Below are positions 12,036 to 23,248 of a stretch of DNA of 64,000 nucleotides, piece after piece. Below the pieces are notes generated by a model that saw only the letters and a list, made by a program, of their open reading frames with translations, did not search any database and was not told the origin of the DNA. Location of the stretch: positions 1,922,001 through 1,986,000 of the forward strand of contig RCSZ01000010.1 of the NCBI GenBank assembly GCA_014898425.1, read 5' to 3'. Position numbers and translations under genes: made by a program. This DNA comes from Botryotinia globosa. Taxonomy: Eukaryota; Ascomycota; Leotiomycetes; Helotiales; Sclerotiniaceae. The first letter of the stretch is position 1. Every line of letters begins with the position of its first letter.

Positions 12036-15000
12036 AACTGCGGTTGTTGTCGATCGACTGTGGCACAGCTCGACAACTCGAGCACCGTCGTCGCCAGCGT
12101 AGGGGTTCTTTTTCACGTCCCGTCGAATTCTAAATGTCTCCAATAATCCTCATGTATCTCTTTCCTTCTCTGTTCTTGTGATGTGTAGTCGTCTTGATGA
12201 TTGGAAGGGTGCGTCAATATGGAGTCGTCTTGCTAATGGGAAAGGGTGGGTAAATTCGGCGATGAATCACAGCGGATAGAAAGTAAGGAAATGGCGACTG
12301 TGGTTGACAGGATCCAACAACAGGGATTTAGGCCAATTTTGTAGACCGGCGTGTACAAGGGCGGGTATCTCAATGGAAGGGAATTGATTTGTTCTAAATC
12401 GTAATGGTGACTGTATCGCTCGCTCGCTCCAATGGGTATCAAAATCAATCGAATCGCTTTTTTCTTCACCAAGGCTGAGGGTTGATGGATGGATGTACGT
12501 GTGTATGTGCGAAGTTGCGACAATTTGTGTGTAGTTGGATTTGCCTAAAGAGAAAGCGGAAATCTAGGTAGCAGACCAGTGCATGAAGTTGAAATGTTGA
12601 AAGAGTCGAAAATGGTCTAGGGCAGCAGGGGGAGGGGGGAGGGGGGAGGAGGGGAGAAGGGGAGAAGGGGAGAAGGATTCGAGGAGGAGTGAAAATAGGA
12701 AAGTAGGAAATGGCAAACGTGAACCAGAGAGAGTGAATGAGTGAGTGAGTGAGGGAGGGAGTGAGTGAGGGAGGGAGTGAGTGAGTGAGGGAAGTAAGTA
12801 AGAAACGAAAAGGTTTAAAAGACAGGGAATATAAAGTTTCAAGGGCAAAGATAGTGTGCAGTGCAGTGCAGTGCAGCAAGTGCAGCAAGTGCAGCAAGTG
12901 CGGATCCGTGAACTGCTGCGGCGTTGTAAATAGTAAGTATGTAAGTATGTAAATATGTAAATGTGTAAATATGTTAAATATGTAAATACCTAGGTATGGT
13001 AGGGAATGTATACAGGAAGTTGTAGGGAGCTGGAGCTGGAGTGGTAAGAAAAGAGGCTGTGCAGGTGTGTAATCATCATTTATCATCTACCATCTACCAT
13101 CTACCATCTACCATCTACCATCTACCATCTACCATCTATCATCTATATCATACATATACCACCCTTTCATCCCATCTCATCCCATCCCATCTCATCTCAT
13201 CCCCAGTCATGATCAAAAGACCTTGTTTTACCCACAATATCTATCCATCTACACAACATACACACCACCACCAAAGAAAAAGGCCATGCATGTTCTTCTG
13301 ATTATCCATTCACCAAATGAATGTCTTGCATCATCCATCGGCTCTTTCAATCACATGTACAAGGCCAACGGGAGAAAGGAAAGCTTCACACCACCAGTGG
13401 TGAAGCAGCCTTTGGTAATATGAACTCGGTTTGATGTCTAGGGAAAGGGTAAACGGATGATGATAAGAAAGTCTCATTTTAATACATCGTACACCAGGTA
13501 CAGGTATTCGTATTAGTCATCTCCATCATCTCCATCATCTCCATCAAAAGGTCAAAAGGTCTAATACCTAATACCTACCTACCCACCCCTAGTAGATATT
13601 CCAAGATTGTCCGTTGACCGTTTCATCAAGCTACTTGGTAGCTAATTCATCATCAACATCACAATAAAGTCCATCTCTTTTCATCCGTAGCTCCAATGTC
13701 CATGCTATCGATGGTCTCTGCTATGGTCTCTGCTATGGTCTCTGTTCTGTCTAGTCCCACATCGCTATACATACATACTACACATCACTTGTTTACCACA
13801 AAGGGGCTCGGAAGTAGCTCGTCCACATCCATCACATCCATCACATCCATCACATTGAATATTATTATGGACCATGTGGGATCCGATCCTATTCTTAGAA
13901 ATCCCAAGTGCTTACCAACCAATGTGATATTACGATGAGCCTCCTTCCTTGTTTAAATCCAATCCATCACGATATCCGTATCAGTCAGTATTGCGTCGAT
14001 GAAGTACGACTCACTGCACACGTATAATTGTCACAAGTGTGAAAATACACGTACGTACCTATCTTCCATATCATCAACCAAGAACCAACATATTCAATTC
14101 AATCCTCGTCATCCTCTCCAGTGGAACGGATAATCGTCCCGTGAAACAAAGAGTCGTGACCTTCATTCATGCAATGCACACCACCACACTTCTCTCTGCA
14201 AATACGTGGAAATCATCACGTGTGTTTCATTTATATTGACATGGGTTGTTGGTCTTCTCAACTCCAATCGCATCTATCAAGATCTTCTTTCCAATTGTGA
14301 GTTGAGTTGAGTAAACCGCGATGGATTCGATTTCTTCCACACCTTCATATACATTCTCCCGCATCCCCAATTCCAAGATGGATTCTCCATTGTAAAGATC
14401 AATGACGATCTTCAATTCTAGAATGTTAACATCCACACTCTACACGTCCTTCATCACATCATTTTAGTTGGCCTCTCTTTTCAACAATTTCCCGCATGCA
14501 TGTAAAACATACCGTCTGCAGTCTAGACCAAGCTCAATATACGTATCACGAATCGTTGCGTGGGAACAAACAATTTGATTTCAATGTCTGTATGACCAAT
14601 AATGAATTGAGAGATGAAAAGTGTACGTATCGGTGGGATCAGATTTGGCTTTGGAAGAGTATATCTATCGGCGTTGGAATACCTACCTACCTACCTACCT
14701 CTCCACCTACGTAGCTAGTAATCCCCGAGGTATGAATAACAAGATAGCAATCGAATCTAAATATACATATTCTAGGTCCTCGTTCTACCTATTCTCTTGT
14801 ACAAGGTGAGGAAAATCCTCACGATGCGCGTTTTTGTGCACGTGTTTCCTTGAAGAGACATCAGAAGTGGTAAAGTTAGCTAGCAAACTTCCCTCCTGTT
14901 ATGGTTATTTTCCTGGGATTGCATGGCTGCCTGATTGGTATTTTGCTGGTGGAAGAACCATCGATTTTCTTGTCCCCACAGTTACGAGAGCACAGGAAGA

Positions 15001-15140
15001 ATTGGTTCATGATGACGGGTCAGGCTTGGTCGTAGTCTGTCCCTGACAGATAAATAAGTAATACAATGGATTCTCGCTCTTTGCATCGCATGCTTGTAAT
15101 CCTACGAAATAGAGAGCGAAGAACAGAAGCGGTGTGTAGG
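12036..15140. other. Spacer of about 3.1 kb rich in simple repeats
   Basis: This holds the probable promoter and 5' UTR of the DUF300 gene on its left. Beyond that is a series of simple repeats: G/A-rich 12626-12676, GAGT/GAGG 12728-12790, GTGCA/AGTGCAGCA 12857-12900, GTAAATAT-like 12934-12990, CATCTAC 13084-13140, CATCTC around 13517-13546, GGTCTCTGCTAT around 13711-13745 and CATCACATC around 13827-13856. Frames here translate to repetitive peptides and are not genes. The minus frame 14436-14227 and the plus frame 14834-15046 look less repetitive but have no recognisable domain. Confidence 0.55.
13084..13140. repeat. 7-bp tandem repeat (CATCTAC)n
   Basis: Eight near-perfect copies of CATCTAC upstream of the DUF300 gene. 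The 7-bp period excludes a constant coding frame. Confidence 0.9.
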
Positions 15141-15372
15141 TATTATTTTCAACCTTTCCTTATTGTATCTGAACTGAAGTGGACGCTTGGGAGGTATGGG
15201 TTTTATAAACATAGAGATATGTGTTATTTTCAGTCTTTCCTTGATATATCTGAAGTGTATGTTCGGAAGATATATAGATTTTATAAACTTTAAGATATAT
15301 GTTATTTTCAGTCTTTCATCAATATATCCGAAGCGTACGTTCAGGAGGTATATGGGTTTCACAAACGTAGGC
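15141..15372. repeat. Tandem repeat, units of 81 and 78 bp, about 2.9 copies
   Basis: Three units each contain TTATTTTCA, a CTTTC core and a TTTATAAAC-like stretch, starting at about 15142, 15223 and 15301. The first is 3 bp longer. Both unit lengths are multiples of three, so frames on both strands stay partly open through the array (for example minus 15380-15102). No known domain is recognisable, and the array lies just downstream of the HET pseudogene. Confidence 0.85.
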
Positions 15373-15483
15373 TTCTCCAAACATAATACCCTGGACGTAA
15401 CAGCAACTCACAAAGTCATAGTCGTACACATTTTCTCATTCCTGTCTTTGGACGAGGAACGGAAAATTGCCACCGTCAAATCT

Positions 15484-17082
15484 CTATATATCATCCCAAG
15501 GCTTGGTGTCCAGCTGGCCTAATCCCATCATGCCACCCTTTGTTACGAAAAACTTCTGGTTTTGCACCTGCGCGCACATGATTTTCTCGTCTAGCCATTC
15601 GTCTTCTCTGGTTCCATCCCGAACAAAGTCGGCCACCTGACGCAAGTCATCCGCGTTGGGCCGTCTTCTGAACTCCTGTTCATTATCTCGCATGGCATCG
15701 CCGATGACGAGCCTGTGGAAAGCCTCGTCGCTGAAGTTACTCGTTCTGTTACGGCTGCGGCGGTATCCATCCAATCCCGCAGCATCGGAGAGATAACCAC
15801 ATCGGGTATAGTTTCGAAGTATTCATTAGCTAGACTGAGGCAAGCCAAGATATTCATGGTATCTATCATGATGCCCGTCAAGCCTAGCACATTGAAATGG
15901 TGGTTTGGGTCCGCTGTTGCGTCGATGAGGGCTTGCTTGTCTAGACGATTTTCTCCACAGGCATCATAGATCTGTTTATCGCCCCAACGCCGGTAATACG
16001 TGTCGACGCCATACTCCACAGAGTTATTCACGTCGGTCGCCCAGTTCGGTATGATACTAGTTCGCTTGCCCCGCTCGATACGTGGGTCAAGTGCTAGCAG
16101 TGCTAGGCTGTTCTCGTCGAGGATTATATCATTAGTAAACGCAGTGTATAGTTCTGCTACGCTTGTCTCGTAGCTGCATTTGTCAGTGTTAGGCATCTCG
16201 ACATTGGGAAGCCACAGTCCACGGAGGCCAAATCCTTTGTCATGTGGCACAGTTTCTTGGCGGCCCCGCCATCGGACGGCAGCATCGAACGCAGAGTCTC
16301 TCCATGCATGTGTATTCCGGATCCAGATCATAACGGCATACTGGACTTTTGCATAGTCGAAAGTGGCCAAGTCCCAAATATGCCGTGTTGATAGAGCAGT
16401 GGTCGTAGCAGCAACCACTTGTACGTGAGGAAATGAAGAGCATCAACAACACTGCACCACGGGATCTGCAGAGAACCCCAGTGGAATAGTATCTTACTCA
16501 GGAAGATGGCCTCCTGTACCGTCCATATGCGTTTCCACCATGCGTTCTTAGCGTGGCCAACGCATGCCAAGACCCCGAGATATCTCTTGAACGTGGAATT
16601 GTCTGCAGACAAGATGGAAGTTGGAATGGGCGTTCGTTTTTATCTGAGAGAGAAAGAATCAGGTCCAGAGCAGCCTTGGCATCTGCCACCGAGAATTCCG
16701 GGTCAATCTCCCCCAGCCAGGCTAGACAGCGATTACACTGTGAGTAGACATTATACATCAAGTGGACCTGTCATAGTTTTTCCTCGTTATCATCTTGGTT
16801 GACACATAGCTGGTCAATTCACACCGACCGCTTCCTATCTGGTAGCCCGAGATGGCGAAGAGCAGCTTGCAAATTGGTAGTAATAGATCGAGGGTTGCCG
16901 GCCACTTCAATATCTACTGTTTAATTAGATCCGCCCCAGCAGTAGGACACGGCCTCGTATTGCGGCTTGTTCGAAAGAGCCACAACGGCGATTTCGCAGC
17001 AGATGGGTAATGTATCGTCAGTGCCGCCGTGGGGAAGAATGTCAAGGATACAAATTTGATCTCCTGAAAGCCGGCTCCACAT
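15484..17082 (-). pseudogene. HET-domain (heterokaryon incompatibility) pseudogene
   Basis: Starting at ATG 17082 the minus strand encodes a recognisable HET domain: YEAVSYCWG, ITTNLQAALRHL, then IDQLCVNQDDNEEK, NRCLAWLGEID, and RIWTVQEA in another frame. The frame is broken by three stops (16921-16923, 16819-16821, 16771-16773) and by shifts at about 16620, 16420 and 15700-15770. The downstream part includes SIIPNWATDV, a HET-protein-like region. The stop at 16819-16821 replaces the Trp of the usual WIDQLC motif. Active members trigger cell death after fusion of incompatible hyphae. This copy cannot make a full protein. Introns cannot explain the stops, because conserved motif sequence runs straight through them. 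Confidence 0.9.
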
Positions 17083-18265
17083 CTTGGACACGTCTCATTA
17101 GCTTAAAGGAACAGCTGCTAGTGATTTGGAAAGAAGCGTGAAGATACGGAAGCGAAAGGAATCTGAATCGATGCTAACTCGGCGGCCGCAAACGGCATTA
17201 AAAGGGGTTGAGCTGGCAGAGCTTTATAAGATTGGGCCGACAGTATTTGTAAATAACCCTTCTGTCTAACGAAACGGATGTTGAGCTTTGCCCCGCAGAT
17301 TATGGCATAGCATCAGGATGCTAATGGGGCAATGGGTTGCCGAGTACAGTACGCCACATTGTTACTTGTCTCTCAAGAAGTACCGAGACAAAGATTTCTT
17401 GAATAATTATCCTGAATGAACACAATCATCTCTCGCTTGGGATCATCTATTATTCCATCTCTAGGCGTAGCTTCATTCTTGAGACTGTCTGACCATTGCG
17501 TTCGTCCCATCACCCAGAAGTCTGGGCCCTACCTCTGATGCAATCAGGGGTAATCCGAATTCGCACCAGCAAAATACTCAGATGTATGCCGGTTTGACCA
17601 CTATGATACTTTAATAGTAACTTTTCGAGTCAGACCTGAGTGCGATAGGATGAAAGGAAGTGGTTACGTGTGCTCACTTGTGTAATACAGATGTGGTAAT
17701 TTCTCCTGGGGTGAGAAGGGCATCGGCCTTTGAACCTTGTGCTTACCTTTGACATCGAAGAAGAATTTGATTTAATTCACTGCGAACAGTGTAATGAATC
17801 ATATCCTAGTTCCATCGCCTTACAGGAATTCTAACTCATGAGTGAGTTCAAAATCCGATCCATTTCGTAGAAAATTTGAGGGTACTCACGACTTTTTCGA
17901 GATTGGGAGGCCACGACCCCTCATTCGACCGTTCATTTGGTGATTCGCCAATGGGTGCAAAGGATGGATTCTTCTCTTCAATGAAATGCACACATTTGTA
18001 GCACATTCCATTGTTAAAAAAGTACTCGCTTTAAAAAAGGTATAACGGCGTCGTTGGCGAGATGAAGTCTTCGTGCCGATTCTGGTGTTCTGAGGATTTT
18101 TAGGTCGAATTTAGCTGGAGGAAGTTGGGTAGCCTTTCCAAAGGAGCTTGGATGCTACCATGTTATTTACAAAGCTTGGAAAATGACCTCGGGAAGCATC
18201 GTATTTTTGATGTACCTCAGATTTCTTATGGCAATACATAACTGTCGGACAAGCTAGTAGCTGTT
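17083..18265. other. Gene-free spacer
   Basis: Normal composition, with stops in all frames and no recognisable domain. It lies between the HET relic and the ferric-reductase-like fragment and may hold decayed gene remains that I could not identify. Confidence 0.5.
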
Positions 18266-18472
18266 ATGTTCTCAATCCTTCTAGCATATATATTTTATGT
18301 TGCTATCAACGTCGTTTGTATGTCTGTTTGTGTTGCTTCAACTACGAACTTTGGTCAAAGAGCAGCGACAATGTCAATCATCAATCTTATCCCTCTTCTC
18401 AAAAGTCCTCGACTACATTTGATTATGGAAATCCTTGGTCTATCAAGACGAATTCTGAAACACACAAGGTAA
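18266..18472 (+). pseudogene. Fragment resembling ferric reductase transmembrane domain
   Basis: The 68-codon frame reads like part of the membrane domain of fungal ferric-chelate reductases (FRE family). It has a hydrophobic stretch ending in NVVCM, then GQRAATMSIINLIPLL, then a Pro-Arg-Leu segment and a LGLSRRI-like stretch. In the family these precede the heme-ligating His region. No convincing FAD- or NAD-binding part follows, and the next 1.1 kb is stop-ridden. I read it as a relic. Assignment rests on one short block, so it is tentative. Confidence 0.45.
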
Positions 18473-19637
18473 CTGGTCTGATACAATTTTCGCAAGCTTT
18501 ACTACAGACAATGATTACCATAAACAGGACCATAGCCTCCAACAGTACTTGAAAAAATGAACCGGGGGTTCTGAAGAGGCTTTGATCGAACAATTGATGG
18601 AAATGGATTCTACGAGCGTAGACACTCTTGAAGATAAAGCCGGAGATATGAATGTTATTTGAAAATCTCGGTCACGGTTCAGAATGTTGCATGAGAATAG
18701 AGTCAGTGAGAAAGGTGGTGATGGCGTTAGTACTTGAGGAAGTTGAATATAACTATTTTGATTCGAAGTGTACTAGGAACATTTAGTTTTGTATCCTATT
18801 CATAGTTAGTCTTGCAGTGGTCATCAGATATGATCATAATCTACTTTTGAGTACCAATCGAAGTATCGTGTTCTACAAAGGTGTGTTTTTAGATGTAAGA
18901 ATCATGATTTTTGGATACCAATCGAGTACTCATTTATACCATATAGTTTACTACATAGCAAACATACTTTGTTAAAAATACTGTGGGATTCAAATTATTG
19001 AACTGGGTATCACAACGTTTTGAATGCGCGGGGAGAAGGGACAAGGGACAGATAATTCACAGCTGGATTCTTATGGATTTCGAAGCGGAATCATCTCCTT
19101 GCATAGTCAATCGATATCGGTAAGGGTGCGGAGATTTGTAATAGAGGAGCCTTGAGAAGGTGGCTTCGTTCCAACGGATCTTGGTTTGTGGTGTGGTGTG
19201 GTGTTTTAGAGTGTATTGAGTGGTGGGAGGGAGGAGAGAAGGGGAAAGGGGGCTGTCTTCTTGTTAATGTTAGAAGCTTGATTTACTGGGTTGGTGGAAA
19301 TTCATGGTACAGGTTTCTCTTCTGTATTTTTTCCTTTTCGTTGCCAGATGGAAAAAACTTGGTAAAAATGTGGAATGTAGGTCAAGAACGGAATGGAAGA
19401 GAAGGGATGAAGTGGCATGGGCGTGGATACACATTCCTCTTCTTCATCCATGAGGCGATTGAACTCTCATTCAAGACTCTCTCCGTTTCATTCTTACTAT
19501 TCATTGATCTATATTCAACGTTATATCAGTACTCAAATAAATCCATCATACAGAGTCGTGAATCTACGATTAAACCAAAAGCGAAAGCAAATTCTACTTT
19601 ACTAAAGTACAATCCTCTCAAAATCAGTCTCGCAATC
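18473..19637. other. Spacer upstream of the small secreted protein gene
   Basis: The right part should hold the promoter and 5' UTR of the gene at 19638. The 224-codon frame 19152-19826 that overlaps it is low in recognisable content and shares only the signal-peptide codons with the real gene. I see no TATA box strong enough to call. Confidence 0.5.
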
Positions 19638-20006
19638 ATGTATCTCTTTCCTTCAACCATCACTGCCATCCTCGCTTTCTCAACTCTAGTCTTCGCAATC
19701 GAAGGATCGCTTTCTGTATGTTTCCATCCCTCAATGTCCCATCTCTTCCTCCTGCTTTCTCTCCAATTTCATCCCCTCCCTTCAACGACACTCGACCCAT
19801 CTCCCTTCCACGTGAACCCTCACTAACACTCCTCCACCCAGCAACGCAAGATCTGCATTGCCAAAGGTGACGTCTGTCACAAAACGGGCGAGCCATGCTG
19901 TGATGGATTCAAATGTGCGCTTGCGCATGGGGGGAAGGCGGACGTGGGGTACTGTACTGAGAGTGGACTTTTGTTGCAGGATTATTATCAGGCGGGGTTG
20001 CCATGA
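19638..20006 (+). CDS. Small secreted cysteine-rich protein with knottin-like spacing
   Basis: Two exons, 19638-19715 and 19842-20006, give 80 aa. The 126-bp intron starts GTATGT, has a CACTAAC branch site at 19821-19827 and ends CAG; splicing is in phase. Residues 1-20 form a signal peptide with a hydrophobic core and a VFA cleavage site. The mature part has exactly six cysteines in the order C-x6-C-x6-CC-x4-C-x12-C, the arrangement of inhibitor-cystine-knot (knottin) proteins. Exon 2 falls right after the secretory leader, a layout common in fungal secreted peptides. I do not recognise a named family. Such proteins are candidate effectors or antimicrobial/defence peptides, but no function can be read from the sequence. 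Convergent with the amidoligase gene 532 bp away. Confidence 0.85.
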
Positions 20007-20538
20007 AGAATCGAGGGATTCGTGGAAAGAAGGGGTAAATGGTGATGGAGGTTGCTGAGTGGTTCGGGAGAGGTGTTAGGGGGGCTTGGTGGAGAGAAGA
20101 GAGGCTCGTGATGGAGGTGATGATCCGACATGGTATGTAAGAGTTTCGATGTTGTGGTTTATAGTTATGGTTCATGATGTGGTTTTGTTACATGTTTTGT
20201 GTTAGGTTTGGATTGAATTTGTGGGAATTAACATTTTTTTGGTGGACGGTAAGGGGTTAGGGAGAATAGTTCACGTTGCAAATTTCATATCAATTATGTC
20301 AAATGAACAATATAAAAACATGAATTGGTTGTCATGAATGAATTAAATTAAGTTGTACTTACACGGAGATTAACTAATAGTCAAAGGGGTTCATATATAT
20401 AAGAAATGGAAATGGAGAGAAAGGGATGTTAGAAGGGGACCTGAAGGAAAGGAGATGAACTTATGATTGATCTGGCATCCAGTACTTACCAAGAATCCTT
20501 CGAGAATGAATTAGTGGCATTTCTGTGATTACCTCTCT
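20007..20538. other. Convergent intergenic region
   Basis: The region between the 3' ends of the secreted-protein gene and the amidoligase gene. It should hold both 3' UTRs and poly(A) sites. No other frame is credible. Confidence 0.6.
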
Positions 20539-21960
20539 CTAGAGGTCTCCCTTTCCGAATCTTCTCAACAGATCTTCCAACCGTTTCTCCTCTTCTTCGT
20601 CTTCCTTACGTTTCTTCTCTTCTTGCTCGAGTCTTTTCTCCTCCATCTTGAGGTCTGCCTCCTCTTGCCTACGTCGCTCTTCAAGATTTCTCCTGTGCTC
20701 TCTCTCTTGTTCTTTCTTGCGGTTCTCGTCCTCTATTTCCTTACATAACTTACGCTCTTCTTTCGCCCGTTCGTCTTTCTCGGCAAAGACCCTTATACCG
20801 TAGTAATAAGCTTGTGCTGGGCATCCGAGAGCCATGAGGACTTCAACTATAGAAAATTCATCAACTGTCTTGTGGAGATTTTCTTTGCAGAATTTTCTCA
20901 ACACCTCTTCGTCTACGGTACTTGCAAAATGGACTAAGGATCTGCAGACAGTTATCCAGTGATAAACTTCTTCGTCATCGAAAGTTGACTTATGCTGTCT
21001 GAATTCGATTGTCTTCTTCACCTTTTCTGCGCCTGTTCCGAGGTTGCAAATGGAATATGTGAGTCTCTTGTAAAAGCGATCTTCCTCAATTTCTGGACTT
21101 GATAGGATTTTCACAATGTTATCTACTGTGTCTAATTCCAGGATACTGTCTATGATGAAATCCTCATCGAATTCTCGCACATTTTCTTCACCTCCCGTTT
21201 CTAGTATCTTACCTCGATAATCTCGTGCTACTTGCGCAAGATAGCTATGTGTTCTTACCGGTTTTGAAAACGCCCTCTGTGTCATGTAATGAGGAGGATG
21301 AATAACTGCGATTTGATTTTCAAAAGTGTAAACGAAAGTCATAAATTTCCTAACTGTGCGAGCATCAAATCCTTTCTGCCCGTTACCGATATGAACATGA
21401 ATGTCTGCGCTCAAATCGCAATTAGTCCTATAAATTGAGTCAATGCATTGAAGTACATCTCTTACCTTTTGCTTGTTTTCTTCGTTGTAGACGTATGCCG
21501 GGCTTTGGATTTCGATTGGCCACCAGAAATACCCAGGTAAACTAGGATTAGTATCCAGACCATGGTTAATGGTAGAATCTTTAGAGATTACCCAGTACTT
21601 CAAATCTTCAATGCTAGAGTTTTCGGGTTCTTCCTCGTCACGTTCGGCCACGGCTGGAAATCCGTTTTCGGTAAGAAGTTTTGCTATGTCTGTCTGTAAA
21701 GCAACTAACTGTGCGTTGAATCTGTCTAGTGTTTCTTCAAATAGGACCTCATTCTCCTCGATTACATCGGGAGATCCCAAGTACGGAAGAAACAGACCTT
21801 TGGGGTAGTTCTCGGGCCTTGTGATGCCGTGTACGCGACGAGGATCAATAGGCTCTGGATCAAGAAATTGATCGGGCACCGATTTCACAGCGAATTCAAG
21901 CTCAAAGCCAAATGTCGCCATAATTGGGCTTGTCGGTGGGAGAATATTTTCGTCTGCCAT
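20539..21960 (-). CDS. Putative amidoligase (Amidoligase_2 family) with C-terminal coiled coil
   Basis: A single-exon gene of 473 aa starting at ATG 21960. Family landmarks are FGFELEF (17-23), WWPIEIQSP (146-154), the SADIHVHIG block (184-192) with two histidines, and TIEFRQHKST (317-326). These match the expected Glu/His/Arg core of the glutamine-synthetase-like COOH-NH2 ligases, which join a carboxylate to an amine using ATP. Residues after about 393 are a long Glu/Lys/Arg-rich helix likely to form a coiled coil, an addition to the enzyme core. No signal peptide or membrane segment is seen, so it is probably cytosolic. Fungal members are abundant but their substrates are not established. 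Divergent from the CorA-like gene (1.3 kb apart) and convergent with the secreted-protein gene. Confidence 0.9.
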   Translation of the reverse strand: MADENILPPTSPIMATFGFELEFAVKSVPDQFLDPEPIDPRRVHGITRPENYPKGLFLPYLGSPDVIEENEVLFEETLDRFNAQLVALQTDIAKLLTENGFPAVAERDEEEPENSSIEDLKYWVISKDSTINHGLDTNPSLPGYFWWPIEIQSPAYVYNEENKQKVRDVLQCIDSIYRTNCDLSADIHVHIGNGQKGFDARTVRKFMTFVYTFENQIAVIHPPHYMTQRAFSKPVRTHSYLAQVARDYRGKILETGGEENVREFDEDFIIDSILELDTVDNIVKILSSPEIEEDRFYKRLTYSICNLGTGAEKVKKTIEFRQHKSTFDDEEVYHWITVCRSLVHFASTVDEEVLRKFCKENLHKTVDEFSIVEVLMALGCPAQAYYYGIRVFAEKDERAKEERKLCKEIEDENRKKEQEREHRRNLEERRRQEEADLKMEEKRLEQEEKKRKEDEEEEKRLEDLLRRFGKGDL

Positions 21961-23248
21961 TTCTGATTTAACTTATAATGTGGGCTAATAACTGTCTCTC
22001 AAAAACTTCTTCTGTGGTCAGTAACACAATGCCCTTGTTATATAGCAATAATGAGTTCTTTGTACGAAGTGGAAGCCCTCCAAAGTTGTTGTCTTTCAGA
22101 AGAATGATCAAGTACCGAAAGAAATTTGATAGGCGTTGTTTGACCTTTGTACCGATCGTAAATCTTTCTTTGTGCTTTTGACTGTTCAATGCTCAAAACA
22201 AAAGGGCTGATCAGTGATTGTTCAGTAGGATGGAAACACGTCGCAATCGTGTTCTTACAAAGGACTTGGTCGCTTGTATCCTACTTCTAGTCTGAAATTT
22301 CAGGTGTAATTCTGATGGTAATGATGGAAGAGGATGATTTATCAGGACTTCCTGGTAGCGTTCATCTTGTTGTCAGCCCATTTAAGTCGTGTGTTCAGCT
22401 GATCGAATATATGTCGGTGCTGTTCTTAGGCAAAGAGACTAACAATTCTATCATAATAGTATTATAGGGAACGGCCTAGGTCCAAAGAAAAGGGTTGTCC
22501 AGTATTCGATTTGAGCCCAGATGCAGTCCATTGGTATTGAGTTGTCAAGGAGGACTCTCATAGTCCGGCTCATAGTTCAATCTTAATTCTCAGTCTTGAC
22601 AAGTCTTGAGCCATCGTCAAGACTATTTTTATAGAGGAAAGATTGATTAGATTTAGTGATCTATTGCAAATCTGTGATCACGCAATGTAGAAAGTACTAT
22701 CTCAAAATTCTACCACCGCCAAAACAAGGCCGCACAGGGCTGTGAAGATCGGAATCGATGGATAATTTCCCTATTCCGCCATTTTCCAAAAGGCCAAGGC
22801 ATATTTTAAGGCTCGTGAATTCCCTAGGCATTTGGTGGTGATGTCTGATTTTGTGGCTTTCTACATGCAAGAAGTGCCACAAGCTCGAGGTAATGACACT
22901 GGTCTAGTCCTCCACGTGATCATCATGTTCCATTCGAGTATCAATAACAGCCCTGGGTAGAACAGCGGTAACACGAAGTACACTATCGTTGTGAGTGTAA
23001 TACAGCACCATCACAATAAGTAAACATGGGTTGTGATCTTTTCATTCATATGTTCAATTCATGTGACACGTCTTTTAAAGTGCTTCACGTAAGGGGAAGT
23101 TCTACAATGCAGTGTCCTTACATATGTGTTAATCACACGCTCGGCGTCTTATCAGCTTACTGGGGCTGAAAATGACCATCTGGCTACCGAGCAACTTCCC
23201 AAGCATCACAAGTGAGAAGTGCAACAGATTCCTCCTCGAACAAGAAAC
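21961..23248. other. Divergent promoter region
   Basis: 1.3 kb between the starts of the amidoligase (-) and CorA-like (+) genes, so both promoters should lie here. Short frames such as 22882-22697 have no recognisable content. I see no motif strong enough to call as an operator. Confidence 0.5.

Noticed and set aside
12466..13086. 206-codon minus frame, Ser/Leu/His/Pro-rich
   Set aside because: Produced by GAGT/GAGG and G-rich microsatellites; the peptide is pure repeat translation.
13041..13301. Plus frame with YHLPSTI repeats
   Set aside because: Translation of the 7-bp CATCTAC array; not a protein repeat under selection.
14227..14436. 69-codon minus frame with non-repetitive sequence
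   Set aside because: Composition looks coding-like, but there is no domain, no splice partners found and the neighbourhood is microsatellite spacer. Too weak to list as a gene.
16506..16802. 98-codon plus-strand frame
   Set aside because: Antisense shadow of the HET pseudogene, whose motifs are clear on the minus strand.
19152..19826. 224-codon plus-strand frame
   Set aside because: It overlaps the secreted-protein exon 1 and its intron, runs through untranslated sequence and has no domain. The spliced model at 19638-20006 explains the coding signal better.
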